DNA of 40,973 nucleotides from Prochlorococcus sp. AG-363-J23 (lineage in GTDB: Bacteria; Cyanobacteriota; Cyanobacteriia; PCC-6307; Cyanobiaceae): positions 1 through 40,973 of the forward strand of contig QCFN01000011.1 in assembly GCA_003280245.1 (NCBI GenBank). The letters are read 5' to 3'. The notes under the pieces were generated by a model, which did not search any database, was not told the origin of the DNA, and saw only the letters and a program-made list of their open reading frames with translations. Positions 1-8,309 of the stretch are shown piece after piece. Each line of letters begins with the position of its first letter. Within the stretch, counting starts at the first letter, position 1. Made by a program: the position numbers and the translations under genes.

Positions 1-149
1 AAGCCCGTGTAGTTATCAAAAAAGGGTGAAAGACTTCAAGGAAGTTTTTCTGAAGTGACTTAAAGAATTTTTCTTTCAATTCAACTTCATCAAAATGAAA
101 AGGATATTCTCCATTAAAACCTTTAAAAAAATACCAATTCAATAAAACT
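1..149 (-). pseudogene. Displaced C-terminal part of the SAM methyltransferase
   Basis: Read on the minus strand, this stretch is open to the window edge in the frame that would follow the methyltransferase at 163-777 if one of the two 35-bp repeat units at 150-219 were removed. The restored junction reads KRLKP-N/Y-SRVLLNWYFF and continues for about 45 further residues, a normal-looking C-terminal domain. In the present sequence the extra unit puts it out of frame, so it is not joined to the methyltransferase. The true end lies outside the window. An assembly error in the repeat would give the same picture. Confidence 0.6.
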
Positions 150-219
150 CTTGAGTATGGTTTTAGTCTCTTATGAACTTTAATCTTGAGTTTGGTTTTA
201 GTCTCTTATGAAATTTAAT
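150..219. repeat. 35-bp tandem duplication (two units)
   Basis: Unit 1 is 150-184 and unit 2 is 185-219. They are contiguous and match at 33 of 35 positions; the differences are at the 8th and 29th base of the unit. Thirty-five is not a multiple of three, so the duplication changes the reading frame of the minus-strand methyltransferase and creates its present stop at 163-165. Confidence 0.9.
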
Positions 220-777
220 CAATTGTCCCGAAGGATCTGGTAAATGTTCTAAAACATCTAAACAAATCAAAGTGTCAAAATCAAGAACTTCATTGATACT
301 TTCCAAGTCACGATGAACAGAAATTCTTTTATCTAATCCTAGAATTTCCGATCGCCTTTTCACAAAGTCGCGATTATAGGGATTCAAATCTACAAACCAA
401 ACATGCTCTACAGATGTAATCTGTGCAGCCGCTAAAGAATGAGTTCCTATTCCACCACCAAAATCTAGAAGATGACCATTGGCATACATGTATTGCAATC
501 GGAGGGTATCTGCTATGTAATCTCGACTAGTCAGATGCCAAGCTGCAAGCTCAAAAAGATGGGAATATCCAACAGTTTTTTCATAAAAACTAGTTACATC
601 AGAAAAATCTAAGGAACCTAGATGAAGACTTGCCAATTTCGCAGAAGCCTTGGGAAGCAAAGCCTCAACCTCCTCAAGATTTTTCTCTAAATAATCCGCT
701 AAATGAAGCTTGACATCAAAACAACTGCTCAAAAAAGCAGCTTCTACCTTATCCATTTCATTGATCTCATTTTGCAT
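163..777 (-). CDS. Class I SAM-dependent methyltransferase, C-terminally truncated by a tandem duplication
   Basis: The 204-residue product has the glycine-rich SAM-binding motif I (LLDFGGGIGTHSLA, about residue 103), a following acidic turn (VWFVDLNPYNRDF) and a later motif (LICLDVLEHLPDP) of the Methyltransf_11/25 type. The substrate cannot be read from sequence. About 100 residues of mostly helical sequence precede the fold. The last residues are encoded by the second copy of a 35-bp repeat; without it the protein would continue at least 45 residues to the left edge. The shortened protein keeps the SAM-binding core but lacks part of the C-terminal domain, so it may be inactive. The start ATG lies 84 bp from the divergent truB gene. 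Confidence 0.8.
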   Translation of the reverse strand: MQNEINEMDKVEAAFLSSCFDVKLHLADYLEKNLEEVEALLPKASAKLASLHLGSLDFSDVTSFYEKTVGYSHLFELAAWHLTSRDYIADTLRLQYMYANGHLLDFGGGIGTHSLAAAQITSVEHVWFVDLNPYNRDFVKRRSEILGLDKRISVHRDLESINEVLDFDTLICLDVLEHLPDPSGQLIKFHKRLKPNSRLKFIRD

Positions 778-861
778 TACCCTTAAACTCTTCCAAACTA
801 CAACTTAACTTTGACAATAGCCGTTAATTGAACGGCAAAATAGTTATTAGAAAAAGAAATC

Positions 862-1797
862 GTGGAAAATCCATTTGGCTTTGTGATCATAGATAAGCCC
901 AGCGGTCTAACCTCTCATGACTGCGTCAATCGGCTTCGTCATGTGTTTGGAATTAAACGCATTGGTCATGGCGGAACTCTCGATCCCGCTGTTACCGGGG
1001 TATTGCCAATAGCAATAGGACATGCTACTCGCCTACTACCTTATCTGCCAGGAGACAAAATTTATCGAGGGGTTATTCAACTGGGGAAGCAAACCAACAC
1101 AGATGACCTTGAGGGAGTACTAATAGCTTCAAAAGAGTTGCCAAAGCTAGAAACTAAAAACATAGAAGAATACTTGCATCATTTTCGAGGTGTAATTAAG
1201 CAATGTCCTCCTCAATTCTCAAGCGTTCATTCAAATGGACTACGCGCACATCAACGTGCTCGAAGAGGTGAAGTAATGGACCTAAAGGCTCGAAAAGTTA
1301 ACATCCATGAGCTAACTATTCTGAGATGGTCCCCTGAGAAAGGCCAACTAGAAGTAGACATACATTGTTCTTCAGGCACATACATTCGCTCAATAGCAAG
1401 GGATCTGGGTCTATTAATTGGTTGTGGAGGATGCCTGGCTCGCCTTCAACGAATCGAAGCTCTTGGATTCAACATCAAAGAGGCAGTCACTCTCCCTAAC
1501 AGAGAATCAAAATCATCATGCAAGCCTGAAATAACCTCTCCGCTTATGGCACTTCGCCATCTCCCTAGGTTTAAGTTAACGAAAACAGAAGTTAATCTTT
1601 GGCGAACAGGACAGCATATTAGTTGCAAAGACCCAAGAAGATTTTGTGACGCAGCTGATAAACAACTAATCGATACACCAGAAAATACAAAAACTATTCT
1701 AATTATTGACAACAAAAGTGAAGTCGCAGGAATTGCTCACTGGGAGAATGATTTCTCAATTCTTAAACCTAAAGTAGTTTTCAACGCAAAAGGGTAA
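862..1797 (+). CDS. truB: tRNA pseudouridine(55) synthase TruB
   Basis: This 311-residue enzyme isomerises U55 to pseudouridine in the T arm of tRNAs. The N-terminal GFVIIDKPSGLTSHD and the catalytic motif GHGGTLDPAVTGVL, with the nucleophile Asp at about residue 41, are diagnostic. The conserved SGTYIRSIARDLG segment lies near residue 170. Length fits the family (about 300). The start is GTG; no in-frame ATG precedes the conserved N-terminus. The C-terminal 80 residues are poorly conserved, as is usual. It is divergent from the broken methyltransferase and convergent with the nagB-like gene. Confidence 0.97.
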   Translation: MENPFGFVIIDKPSGLTSHDCVNRLRHVFGIKRIGHGGTLDPAVTGVLPIAIGHATRLLPYLPGDKIYRGVIQLGKQTNTDDLEGVLIASKELPKLETKNIEEYLHHFRGVIKQCPPQFSSVHSNGLRAHQRARRGEVMDLKARKVNIHELTILRWSPEKGQLEVDIHCSSGTYIRSIARDLGLLIGCGGCLARLQRIEALGFNIKEAVTLPNRESKSSCKPEITSPLMALRHLPRFKLTKTEVNLWRTGQHISCKDPRRFCDAADKQLIDTPENTKTILIIDNKSEVAGIAHWENDFSILKPKVVFNAKG

Positions 1798-1975
1798 AAG
1801 CAAGGAGGCAATCATAATCTATAAAGATATGTATTTAGCCAATAATGAACATCATTTATCACTAAATCAGATAACTTCATTTCAATCCCTAAAAAGTAGC
1901 AAATAAGGACTTAACTACTTCTTTATTCTCCACTACTAAAAATTCTAAACAGGAAAAAATTACATAGCTCAAAAT

Positions 1976-2761
1976 CTAATTATTAATTTCTACTTGCATT
2001 GAAGCCTCATGATCAGCCCATAAAAAAACTCTTTTATGAGTTTTTAGCCAACTTGCAGGAAGAAGATCAGTACATTCTGAATGAATCAAAGAAGCTAGTA
2101 TCCTTGCCTTCCTTGAGCCACTAACTATTAAATGAATCTCTTCAGATTCCAATATTTCTTTCATCCCTAATGTTATTGCCTTTGTAGGTACCAGATTCGG
2201 TTCATCCTTAAAATGTATCGAATTCTGTTTCCTTGTAGCCTCTGAAAGGAAAACTTCTCTACAAGATGCGTCTAATCCACATGGAGGCTCATTAAAACCA
2301 ATATGTCCATTAAGTCCTATGCCTAACAATTGAATACCGATCCCTCCAAATCGAGAAATCTCTTCTGAATATCTAATTGCTTCTTCCTCCGGGTCCTCAC
2401 AACTACCATTAGGCAAATTAAGTTGATTAGGGGCTAATCCCAAAGGTTTCCCAAGAGAGCAGAACATAAAATCAGAGAAACTTCTTTTATCACTCTTAGC
2501 TAATCCCACATATTCATCAAGATTGAAGCTTAACCATCCTGATCGCAATTTCTCGAAATCTTCTCTAGGCCATTTCTGAAGTCTCAAAATTAGACCCTTA
2601 TAAATTGGCCTCATTGTTTCTCCTGAGGCAAGCCCAATAGGCCTTGGTGAAGTTGCAAAAATTCTTTTCCTTAGGCTTTCTTCAAATGCATCTAAAAATG
2701 CTTCTTGAAGCTTATTGGGACCGCTGAGAATATTTAGAGTGAAAGGGAAAGGCATAGACAA
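1976..2761 (-). CDS. nagB: Glucosamine-6-phosphate deaminase / 6-phosphogluconolactonase family protein
   Basis: The 261-residue protein belongs to the NagB/SugP isomerase superfamily. It has the substrate-loop motif FNLDEYVGL with Asp82 and the deaminase signature GIGLNGHIGFNEP with His153 and Glu158. This full signature favours glucosamine-6-phosphate deaminase over 6-phosphogluconolactonase, although such proteins in picocyanobacteria are often annotated as either. The reaction would convert glucosamine 6-phosphate to fructose 6-phosphate and ammonia. The Asn before GHIGF replaces the Asp of the E. coli enzyme, as in Gram-positive NagB. The gene lies 41 bp downstream of the SpoIID-like gene on the same strand and may be cotranscribed with it. 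Confidence 0.88.
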   Translation of the reverse strand: MSMPFPFTLNILSGPNKLQEAFLDAFEESLRKRIFATSPRPIGLASGETMRPIYKGLILRLQKWPREDFEKLRSGWLSFNLDEYVGLAKSDKRSFSDFMFCSLGKPLGLAPNQLNLPNGSCEDPEEEAIRYSEEISRFGGIGIQLLGIGLNGHIGFNEPPCGLDASCREVFLSEATRKQNSIHFKDEPNLVPTKAITLGMKEILESEEIHLIVSGSRKARILASLIHSECTDLLPASWLKTHKRVFLWADHEASMQVEINN

Positions 2762-2802
2762 AGAAGCAGTTTAAAAAATAAACAAATAATGCTAACTCAC
2801 AA

Positions 2803-4119
2803 TTATTTATAAGAGCGAATCTTCACACCAGGATAATAATGAGAAAGGATTTTCCGAAAACTGGCACCTTGCAAAGCTAAACCATGAGCGCCCCACTGAC
2901 TTAGTCCAACACCATGCCCTGAACCAAATCCTCTCGCCAACAAATGAAAATTTTTTAGTTCTAAATTAACAGGCGGAGGTGGCTCTACACTTAGCAATGG
3001 AATCAATCCTATTTCGTTTTTATTTAAGGGGACTCCTCTCAGAGACTTTCTATCCTGATAAGACATGAATTTAGAAAATCCCTGAAATACTTTTTTAGTT
3101 GAATCATTTTTATCTTTAAAAGGATAAGGAGGCAATTCACCTGCCTTTAGTTTTACAAACCTAACCAATGTACTTTTAAGACCCAGACGTTTACGCAGTT
3201 TTATTCCTGTTAAAACTAAATGACTCTTAGAACCCAAGACTTTCGCCTTGGAGATCCTCCCAGTTCGGCTTGTACTCATCACTTCAATATCATGCACACC
3301 TTCTAACTCTTTAAAAGCTAAAGCCAAGTCTTTAGGCGCCAACCAAACATTCCAACGAAAATTAGGACTATGCTGATCAAAATCTAGAACACTTCTCAAG
3401 TAAGGAAATTGATGTTTCCATACATCGCCACTGGCTTCAGTTCTTCCTCCAGAACTACTGTGAAAGACTGCATCTATAAGTTTCCCTTTATAAAGAAGAA
3501 CAAGTGAGCGAGTTCTTTCGACAGCCTTTTTAGTACTTGTGGTTTCAGATTCAATTCCTAAATACTCCTGATTAGCAATAGAAGCCTTTAGATCATAATC
3601 ATCATTTTTACCTTTATGCTTCAATGCATATGTACGTGCCGCCACTGCTTGAGCCATTAGAGCTTGTATAGGCCAAGTCTTAGGCATCTCCCCTCCTACA
3701 ACACTTTTCAAATAATTCTCCAGAGACAATGAATTAACAACTTGAAGTCCTTGCATACTAGAAAATACTTTTAAAGACCCTCTATATCGACGTGGTCCCA
3801 ACCAAATTCCTCTAGGGTCTCTACTTCTAATAAAAATCACTGCGTCCTTTGCAAGAGTAATATTTTTCTTAGGAATACCATCAATAAGAAGTTCTAACTT
3901 GCCTGAATTTTTCTTAATTGATAACGCACTTATTTTCTGTTCCCGAAATCCAAAACCACTTACATACAAGGGCTTCTTTCCATCTGCTCTTACTCTTAAC
4001 TGTGACGACTGAGCGACCAAGACTCGAATTAGGTCTTTTTCAGCAGCAGAAGCCTCCAAAGCAGCAAGATTTGAAATCAAAGCTAAATAAATTCCTAAAA
4101 CAAACAACCTCATCGGCAT
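2803..4119 (-). CDS. SpoIID/LytB domain protein, secreted
   Basis: The 438-residue protein starts with a signal peptide (hydrophobic segment, residues 4-22, then AEASAA-like cleavage region). The SpoIID domain is shown by LENYLKSVVGGEMPKTWP, followed by QALMAQAVAARTYALKHKG, and at the C-terminus by GFGSGHGVGLSQWGAHGLA. SpoIID is a peptidoglycan lytic transglycosylase that acts on glycans without stem peptides; cyanobacterial members are presumed to remodel the wall. The NagB-like gene follows directly. The substrate assignment is by family only. Confidence 0.9.
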   Translation of the reverse strand: MPMRLFVLGIYLALISNLAALEASAAEKDLIRVLVAQSSQLRVRADGKKPLYVSGFGFREQKISALSIKKNSGKLELLIDGIPKKNITLAKDAVIFIRSRDPRGIWLGPRRYRGSLKVFSSMQGLQVVNSLSLENYLKSVVGGEMPKTWPIQALMAQAVAARTYALKHKGKNDDYDLKASIANQEYLGIESETTSTKKAVERTRSLVLLYKGKLIDAVFHSSSGGRTEASGDVWKHQFPYLRSVLDFDQHSPNFRWNVWLAPKDLALAFKELEGVHDIEVMSTSRTGRISKAKVLGSKSHLVLTGIKLRKRLGLKSTLVRFVKLKAGELPPYPFKDKNDSTKKVFQGFSKFMSYQDRKSLRGVPLNKNEIGLIPLLSVEPPPPVNLELKNFHLLARGFGSGHGVGLSQWGAHGLALQGASFRKILSHYYPGVKIRSYK

Positions 4120-4231
4120 TAATAAACTCCACAGCTGCTTAAGGAGAGCAATTTCAGTGTGCCCGTTTCAAATGAATCATGTACGTATTCTGGCGAAAAC
4201 ATGGCACGATAGCTATGAATAACTGAAGACC

Positions 4232-5197
4232 TTGCAGGTCACTTTTCTCGGCACAAGCTCAGGCGTTCCTACTCGCTCACGAAACGTCTCATCAGTAGCA
4301 TTAAGACTTCCACAGCGCTCTGAGTTGTGGTTATTTGATTGTGGTGAGGGCACACAACACCAATTTCTCCGAAGCACTCTTCGAATATCACAACTTCGAA
4401 GAGTGTTCATCACACATATGCACGGTGACCATATCTTTGGATTACCTGGCTTATTAGCAAGTCTAGGGTTGTCAGGAAATAGTTCAGGAGTAGATCTTTA
4501 CGGACCAGAGCCATTGGAAAGATACTTAAAGGATATTTTCCGAAATAGTTCCAGCAGAGTCAGCTATCCACTTCATGTCCACCGTGTAAAAGATGCCTCA
4601 GAAAACAACAAATTAATATTTGAAGATGAAGATTTTCAAGTACTTTGCACTCCTTTAATTCACCGTGTACCCGCTTACGCCTATCGAATTGACCAAAAGC
4701 CAAAGCCTGGCCGCTTTGACATTGAACTTGCACAAAAGCTTGGGATTCCACCAGGTCCTTGTTATGCTTCTTTAAAAAGAGGAGAACAGATAACACTGGA
4801 CGACGGCAGAATATTTGATGGAAAGAAATTCTGCGGTCCTGATCAACCAGGCAACAGCGTTGTTTATTGCACAGACACTATTTTCTCAAAAGCAGCTATA
4901 GCTTTAGCGAAAGGAGCAGACTTACTAATTCATGAGTCCACATATTCCCACGAAGATGCAGAGATGGCTTTTCAAAGACAACACTCCACTAGCACTATGG
5001 CGGCTCAGGTAGCCAAAGAAGCATGCGTCCATCAACTCGCGCTGACACACCTTAGTCCTCGTTATATAAAAGGGAATCGTGTAACACCTGACGACCTCCT
5101 TGCAGAAGCTCAAGAAATATTTCCAAACACCTTAATAGCTAAAGACTTCTTAAGCATTGAAGTCAAGTCAAACAATAAATCACTACATTCTGTTTAA
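4232..5197 (+). CDS. rnz: Ribonuclease Z (tRNA 3' endonuclease)
   Basis: This 321-residue metallo-beta-lactamase fold enzyme trims the 3' trailer of tRNA precursors. It begins [20 protein letters not shown], a standard RNase Z N-terminus, and has the zinc-binding motif [13 protein letters not shown] (HxHxDH at 62-67) and the C-terminal LTHLSPRY with a further histidine ligand. The start is TTG: an in-frame stop lies four codons upstream and the first internal ATG is inside the zinc motif, so a non-ATG start is forced. It is divergent from the SpoIID-like gene, with about 110 bp between. Confidence 0.96.
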   Translation: MQVTFLGTSSGVPTRSRNVSSVALRLPQRSELWLFDCGEGTQHQFLRSTLRISQLRRVFITHMHGDHIFGLPGLLASLGLSGNSSGVDLYGPEPLERYLKDIFRNSSSRVSYPLHVHRVKDASENNKLIFEDEDFQVLCTPLIHRVPAYAYRIDQKPKPGRFDIELAQKLGIPPGPCYASLKRGEQITLDDGRIFDGKKFCGPDQPGNSVVYCTDTIFSKAAIALAKGADLLIHESTYSHEDAEMAFQRQHSTSTMAAQVAKEACVHQLALTHLSPRYIKGNRVTPDDLLAEAQEIFPNTLIAKDFLSIEVKSNNKSLHSV

Positions 5198-5241
5198 AAT
5201 ATTTTTTCAACATTAGTCTCCAAAAGTATTTTTTTAGCTAC

Positions 5242-6417
5242 ATGTTCTCGCCAATTTCAAAGGCTCTAAATCTCAACTCTCGCGTAAAGGCAGGTCGCCT
5301 ACTCCAATCTCCACTTGTAGATGGAACATGGGCATTAATTGAGCCCGCAGGACAACAAAATCATGCAGCACAACTTTGCTGGATCAATAAACATCGTCTT
5401 GCTTGCGTATGGATGGCAGGTGGTCAAGAAGGTACTTCAGGAATGAGTATTTATACAAGTGAATTACGTCAAGGAAAAAATACTTGGAGTAAACCCAAAA
5501 AAATATCTCAGGATACTAATCGTTCAGAGCAGAATCCATTGTTATTCGTAATTCCTGAAGAGAAATATAAACTCATTCATACTTCTCAGTTTTCTCGTGA
5601 TCCAAAAGATAAATCTTGGCAAGAAAATAAAAGTAGCTTTTCAATGCAATGGACTGCAAAGTTGCGTCAACAACATAAAGGCTTAAGTGGCAATCGCTGG
5701 TCTAGAGCAAAAGACCTTCTAGAAAAACCTGCTTTTTGCAGGCATCCACCTTTTCGCAGAGAAGACGGATACTTTCTTTTGCCAATCTATCGAAGCCTGG
5801 AGACAGGGGGAGCTTTTGGGCATGACCATTCTGAGGTTTTACTCCTTGACCCTCATGGAAATCCAACAGATCAAATTTTCGATGTCCCCAACAGCACTGG
5901 CAGAGTTCATGGAAGTATCGTTCTATCAGCAGATAGAACGATACTCTTACAATTTTTCCGTTCGAGACTTGCAGATCGAATTTATTGCTCCAAAGGGAAT
6001 CTAGAAGGCAATTCCTGGAGCGAGCCAGAACCAATAAACTTACCCAACAACAACAGCTCAATACAGGCCTGCAGACTTTCCAATGGCATGCTGGCGATGA
6101 TCTATAACAGATTTGCCTTAGAAGAAGAACCTATCAATCCAAAAGAATGGGGAGATGCAAACTGGCCCAGAACTAGATGGCCGCTTTCAATAGCGATTAG
6201 CGAAGATGATGGTAATTCATGGCCCTGGTGTCGTGATATAGATTCTGGATTAGGATTCTGCGGTGCCGCAAATTGGCACCTAAATGGGCAACTAGCATAC
6301 CCAACGCTAATTGAAGGTTTACCAGGGCAACTCCATATTGCATATTCATGGGCTGCAAGAGCTGCTATTAGATACTTATGCCTAGATATAAGCAACATCA
6401 CTGGAGATTTTTTCTAA
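5242..6417 (+). CDS. Predicted neuraminidase / sialidase-like beta-propeller protein
   Basis: The 391-residue protein resembles the bacterial predicted-neuraminidase family (COG4692-type). An Asp-box is visible at residues 320-327 (SEDDGNSW), with weaker related turns earlier (GNSWSEP, KNTWSKP). No signal peptide is present, so it should be cytoplasmic. Cyanobacteria do not normally carry sialic acid, so the substrate is unknown. The gene begins 44 bp after rnz on the same strand and may share its transcript. Its last 36 bp overlap a convergent ORF. A 14-bp perfect inverted repeat lies inside the coding region at 5914-5945. Confidence 0.85.
   Translation: MFSPISKALNLNSRVKAGRLLQSPLVDGTWALIEPAGQQNHAAQLCWINKHRLACVWMAGGQEGTSGMSIYTSELRQGKNTWSKPKKISQDTNRSEQNPLLFVIPEEKYKLIHTSQFSRDPKDKSWQENKSSFSMQWTAKLRQQHKGLSGNRWSRAKDLLEKPAFCRHPPFRREDGYFLLPIYRSLETGGAFGHDHSEVLLLDPHGNPTDQIFDVPNSTGRVHGSIVLSADRTILLQFFRSRLADRIYCSKGNLEGNSWSEPEPINLPNNNSSIQACRLSNGMLAMIYNRFALEEEPINPKEWGDANWPRTRWPLSIAISEDDGNSWPWCRDIDSGLGFCGAANWHLNGQLAYPTLIEGLPGQLHIAYSWAARAAIRYLCLDISNITGDFF
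5914..5945. repeat. Perfect 14-bp inverted repeat inside the sialidase-like gene
   Basis: The arms AGTATCGTTCTATC (5914-5927) and GATAGAACGATACT (5932-5945) are exact reverse complements with a 4-base AGCA loop. No T-run follows, so it is not a terminator for this gene. The mRNA could form a strong stem loop here. Confidence 0.85.
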
Positions 6418-6840
6418 ATCCGGAAAAACATTTTTAGAATCTCTGGAACGAGGCTGCCTGCTATACCACCATTCCTGCATATCCGCGGAAAAACGGCTTG
6501 AAAATAATGTCAAGACAGTACAAACAGGTCTATAACCTGGCTGCAAAAGCTCTACCGAATAAGACGGACATCTTCTAGCTGCAATATCAGCAACAAAGCG
6601 ACTTCCTATACGACGCCAGCTAGGCTCTTTGCTTTTCCAAGCTAATCTCGAACAAGGCCAGGGCAACTCTTCTCTGTCGAACAACCTACAACAAGGCCCA
6701 ATCACTCTGAAGCTGAATTGCCCTCCAGGGCTTGGGTGAATACTGCCATGCTTCATCAGAGCATTCGCATCAATTTTCTCAGAAGAAAAAGAATTCACTT
6801 GATTACCAAGATCCCGAATGTCTTTAAACCAAAAAGCCAC
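6382..6840 (-). CDS. Conserved-looking hypothetical protein of picocyanobacterial type
   Basis: The 152-residue soluble product has no membrane segment and is rich in Trp, Arg and Pro. I do not recognise a named domain. It looks coding rather than spurious because of the compact motifs (HPSPGGQFSFRVIGPC, WRRIGSRFVADIAARRCP, LLQPGYRPVCTVLT) and ordinary codon use. The first codon is GTG and lies inside the hairpin that terminates petF just upstream, so expression would need readthrough or a later start (Met29, within ALMKHGSIHPS). The 3' end overlaps the sialidase-like gene by 36 bp in convergent orientation. Confidence 0.6.
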   Translation of the reverse strand: MAFWFKDIRDLGNQVNSFSSEKIDANALMKHGSIHPSPGGQFSFRVIGPCCRLFDREELPWPCSRLAWKSKEPSWRRIGSRFVADIAARRCPSYSVELLQPGYRPVCTVLTLFSSRFSADMQEWWYSRQPRSRDSKNVFPDLEKISSDVAYI

Positions 6841-6855
6841 CCTCTGAGGGTGGCT
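6831..6855 (-). terminator. Rho-independent terminator after petF
   Basis: On the minus strand AGCCACCCT pairs with AGGGTGGCT (9-bp stem, 3-base loop) and is followed directly by TTTTT. It lies 54 bp downstream of the petF stop. The GTG start of the next minus-strand ORF is in its right arm. Confidence 0.85.
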
Positions 6856-6908
6856 GATTGAAAGCGACTTAGCAAGGCTAAAGCCAAAAGAAGATAATGT
6901 CCTTTACC

Positions 6909-7208
6909 TCAGTAAAGCTCCTCTTCTGCATGAGTAGTAATTGTGCAGTTCGAAGTTGGATAAGCGACACATGTCAAAACAAAACCTGCTTGCAACTGAT
7001 CATCGTCAAGGAAACTCTGATCAGATTGGTCAACGCTACCGGAGGTTATTTTTCCAGCACACGTAGAGCAAGCACCTGCTCTGCATGAATAAGGAAGATC
7101 GATTCCCTGCTCTTCAGCAGCATCAAGGATGTACTGATCATCAGGAACATCAATTGTCTTGTTCAAACCCTCGCTTTCGCTAACAAGGGTGACTTTGTAA
7201 GTAGCCAT
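6909..7208 (-). CDS. petF: Plant-type [2Fe-2S] ferredoxin
   Basis: The 99-residue ferredoxin accepts electrons from photosystem I and passes them to FNR and other reductases. Cluster ligands are Cys42, Cys47, Cys50 in [13 protein letters not shown] and Cys80 in VLTCVAYP. The length equals that of cyanobacterial PetF. The start is the ATG at 7206-7208 ([10 protein letters not shown]); an in-frame extension to 7286 has no match to the family and is rejected. A strong terminator follows, so the gene is probably monocistronic. Confidence 0.97.
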   Translation of the reverse strand: MATYKVTLVSESEGLNKTIDVPDDQYILDAAEEQGIDLPYSCRAGACSTCAGKITSGSVDQSDQSFLDDDQLQAGFVLTCVAYPTSNCTITTHAEEELY

Positions 7209-7375
7209 GAGAAAAGATGGAACACACGGAAAACCAGAGGCAGCAAAGCCCCCAGGATCAACCCTTCTTACATCAGCAGAGGGCACTTATTACACCATCT
7301 TGTCAGGCTCACATCCAAGGCCAATCAAAAAGCGTAATTACATAAATATTTCTTATGTATAAATTCTATCAATAT

Positions 7376-8284
7376 TCACTGTCTTCGAATCTCTAGCAGC
7401 GCCCAATCCCCTTGTTTTTCAAAGGCAATCACCTCCCAACCTAATCCACGCAAAACCCTTTCCAAGCCTGGCTTCTGCTCCATAAGCAAACCACTCAAAA
7501 TTGCACTGCCATGGACATCTATCAAGCAATCAAAACTTGGGGCAATTGCTTCAATAACGGGCGCGAGAATATTGCAAAGCAGTAAATCAACACATTTATT
7601 TTGAAGTCTTGATTTCAGTTCTTTTACTGACCCAAGAAAAACTTGCATCTCTGTTGCTTCTACGCAATTTAGTTTCAAATTGGATTTAGCAGAGCTAACT
7701 GCTAATGAATCGGTATCTACAGCAAGAACACGAGAAGCCCCAAGCCCTAAGGCTGCCAATCCCAAAACACCACTTCCACATCCCACGTCAGCCACCAATC
7801 GTCCAACTGGTGGCTTGGCCTCCAAAAACTCCAAACAAAGCCGAGTTGTTGGATGACTCCCTGTGCCAAAAGCACTACCAGGATCAATTTTTAATACTAT
7901 TCGCTCTGAAAACTGAGTTGGAGCGTTCAGCCAAGCAGGCAAAATTAATAACTTCCTCCCAACCGGATCTGGCTTCCAATATTTTTTCCAAATTACGCTC
8001 CAATCATGGTCAAGAACTTCATCCCAAATAGGCGAGGATAAAGTTATTCCAAAAGGCTTAGCCAACGAAAATAAGGAACATATAAGTTTGTCTCTTTCTG
8101 ATTCAGGCCATTCTTTAATCAGCAGCCACACTAACAACACACCCTGAGAAGGATCTTCTGGCGAATATTGAACTGCTGAGCGATGAATACCTAACTCTCC
8201 TAACTTCCAGAACAAAGACTCCTCTAATACAGAAGGGAAATTTAATTTCAGCCGCCACAACCTTGCATCCGAATCAGAAACCAT
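7376..8284 (-). CDS. prmA: Ribosomal protein L11 methyltransferase PrmA
   Basis: The 302-residue enzyme trimethylates lysines and the N-terminus of ribosomal protein L11. The linker signature GSAFGTGSHPTTRLCLE is at 136-152, SAM motif I DVGCGSGVLGLAALGLGA begins at about residue 166, and the NILAPVIEAIAP motif (substrate amine site, N-I-L-A) is present. The N-terminal L11-recognition domain is about 100 residues. It follows serA by 25 bp on the same strand, so the two are likely cotranscribed. Confidence 0.95.
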   Translation of the reverse strand: MVSDSDARLWRLKLNFPSVLEESLFWKLGELGIHRSAVQYSPEDPSQGVLLVWLLIKEWPESERDKLICSLFSLAKPFGITLSSPIWDEVLDHDWSVIWKKYWKPDPVGRKLLILPAWLNAPTQFSERIVLKIDPGSAFGTGSHPTTRLCLEFLEAKPPVGRLVADVGCGSGVLGLAALGLGASRVLAVDTDSLAVSSAKSNLKLNCVEATEMQVFLGSVKELKSRLQNKCVDLLLCNILAPVIEAIAPSFDCLIDVHGSAILSGLLMEQKPGLERVLRGLGWEVIAFEKQGDWALLEIRRQ

Positions 8285-8309
8285 AAGTTAATAAAAGATC
8301 AGACTCCAT

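Noticed and set aside
7209-7286. N-terminal extension of ferredoxin
   Set aside because: PetF starts at MATYKV; the extension has no match to the family.
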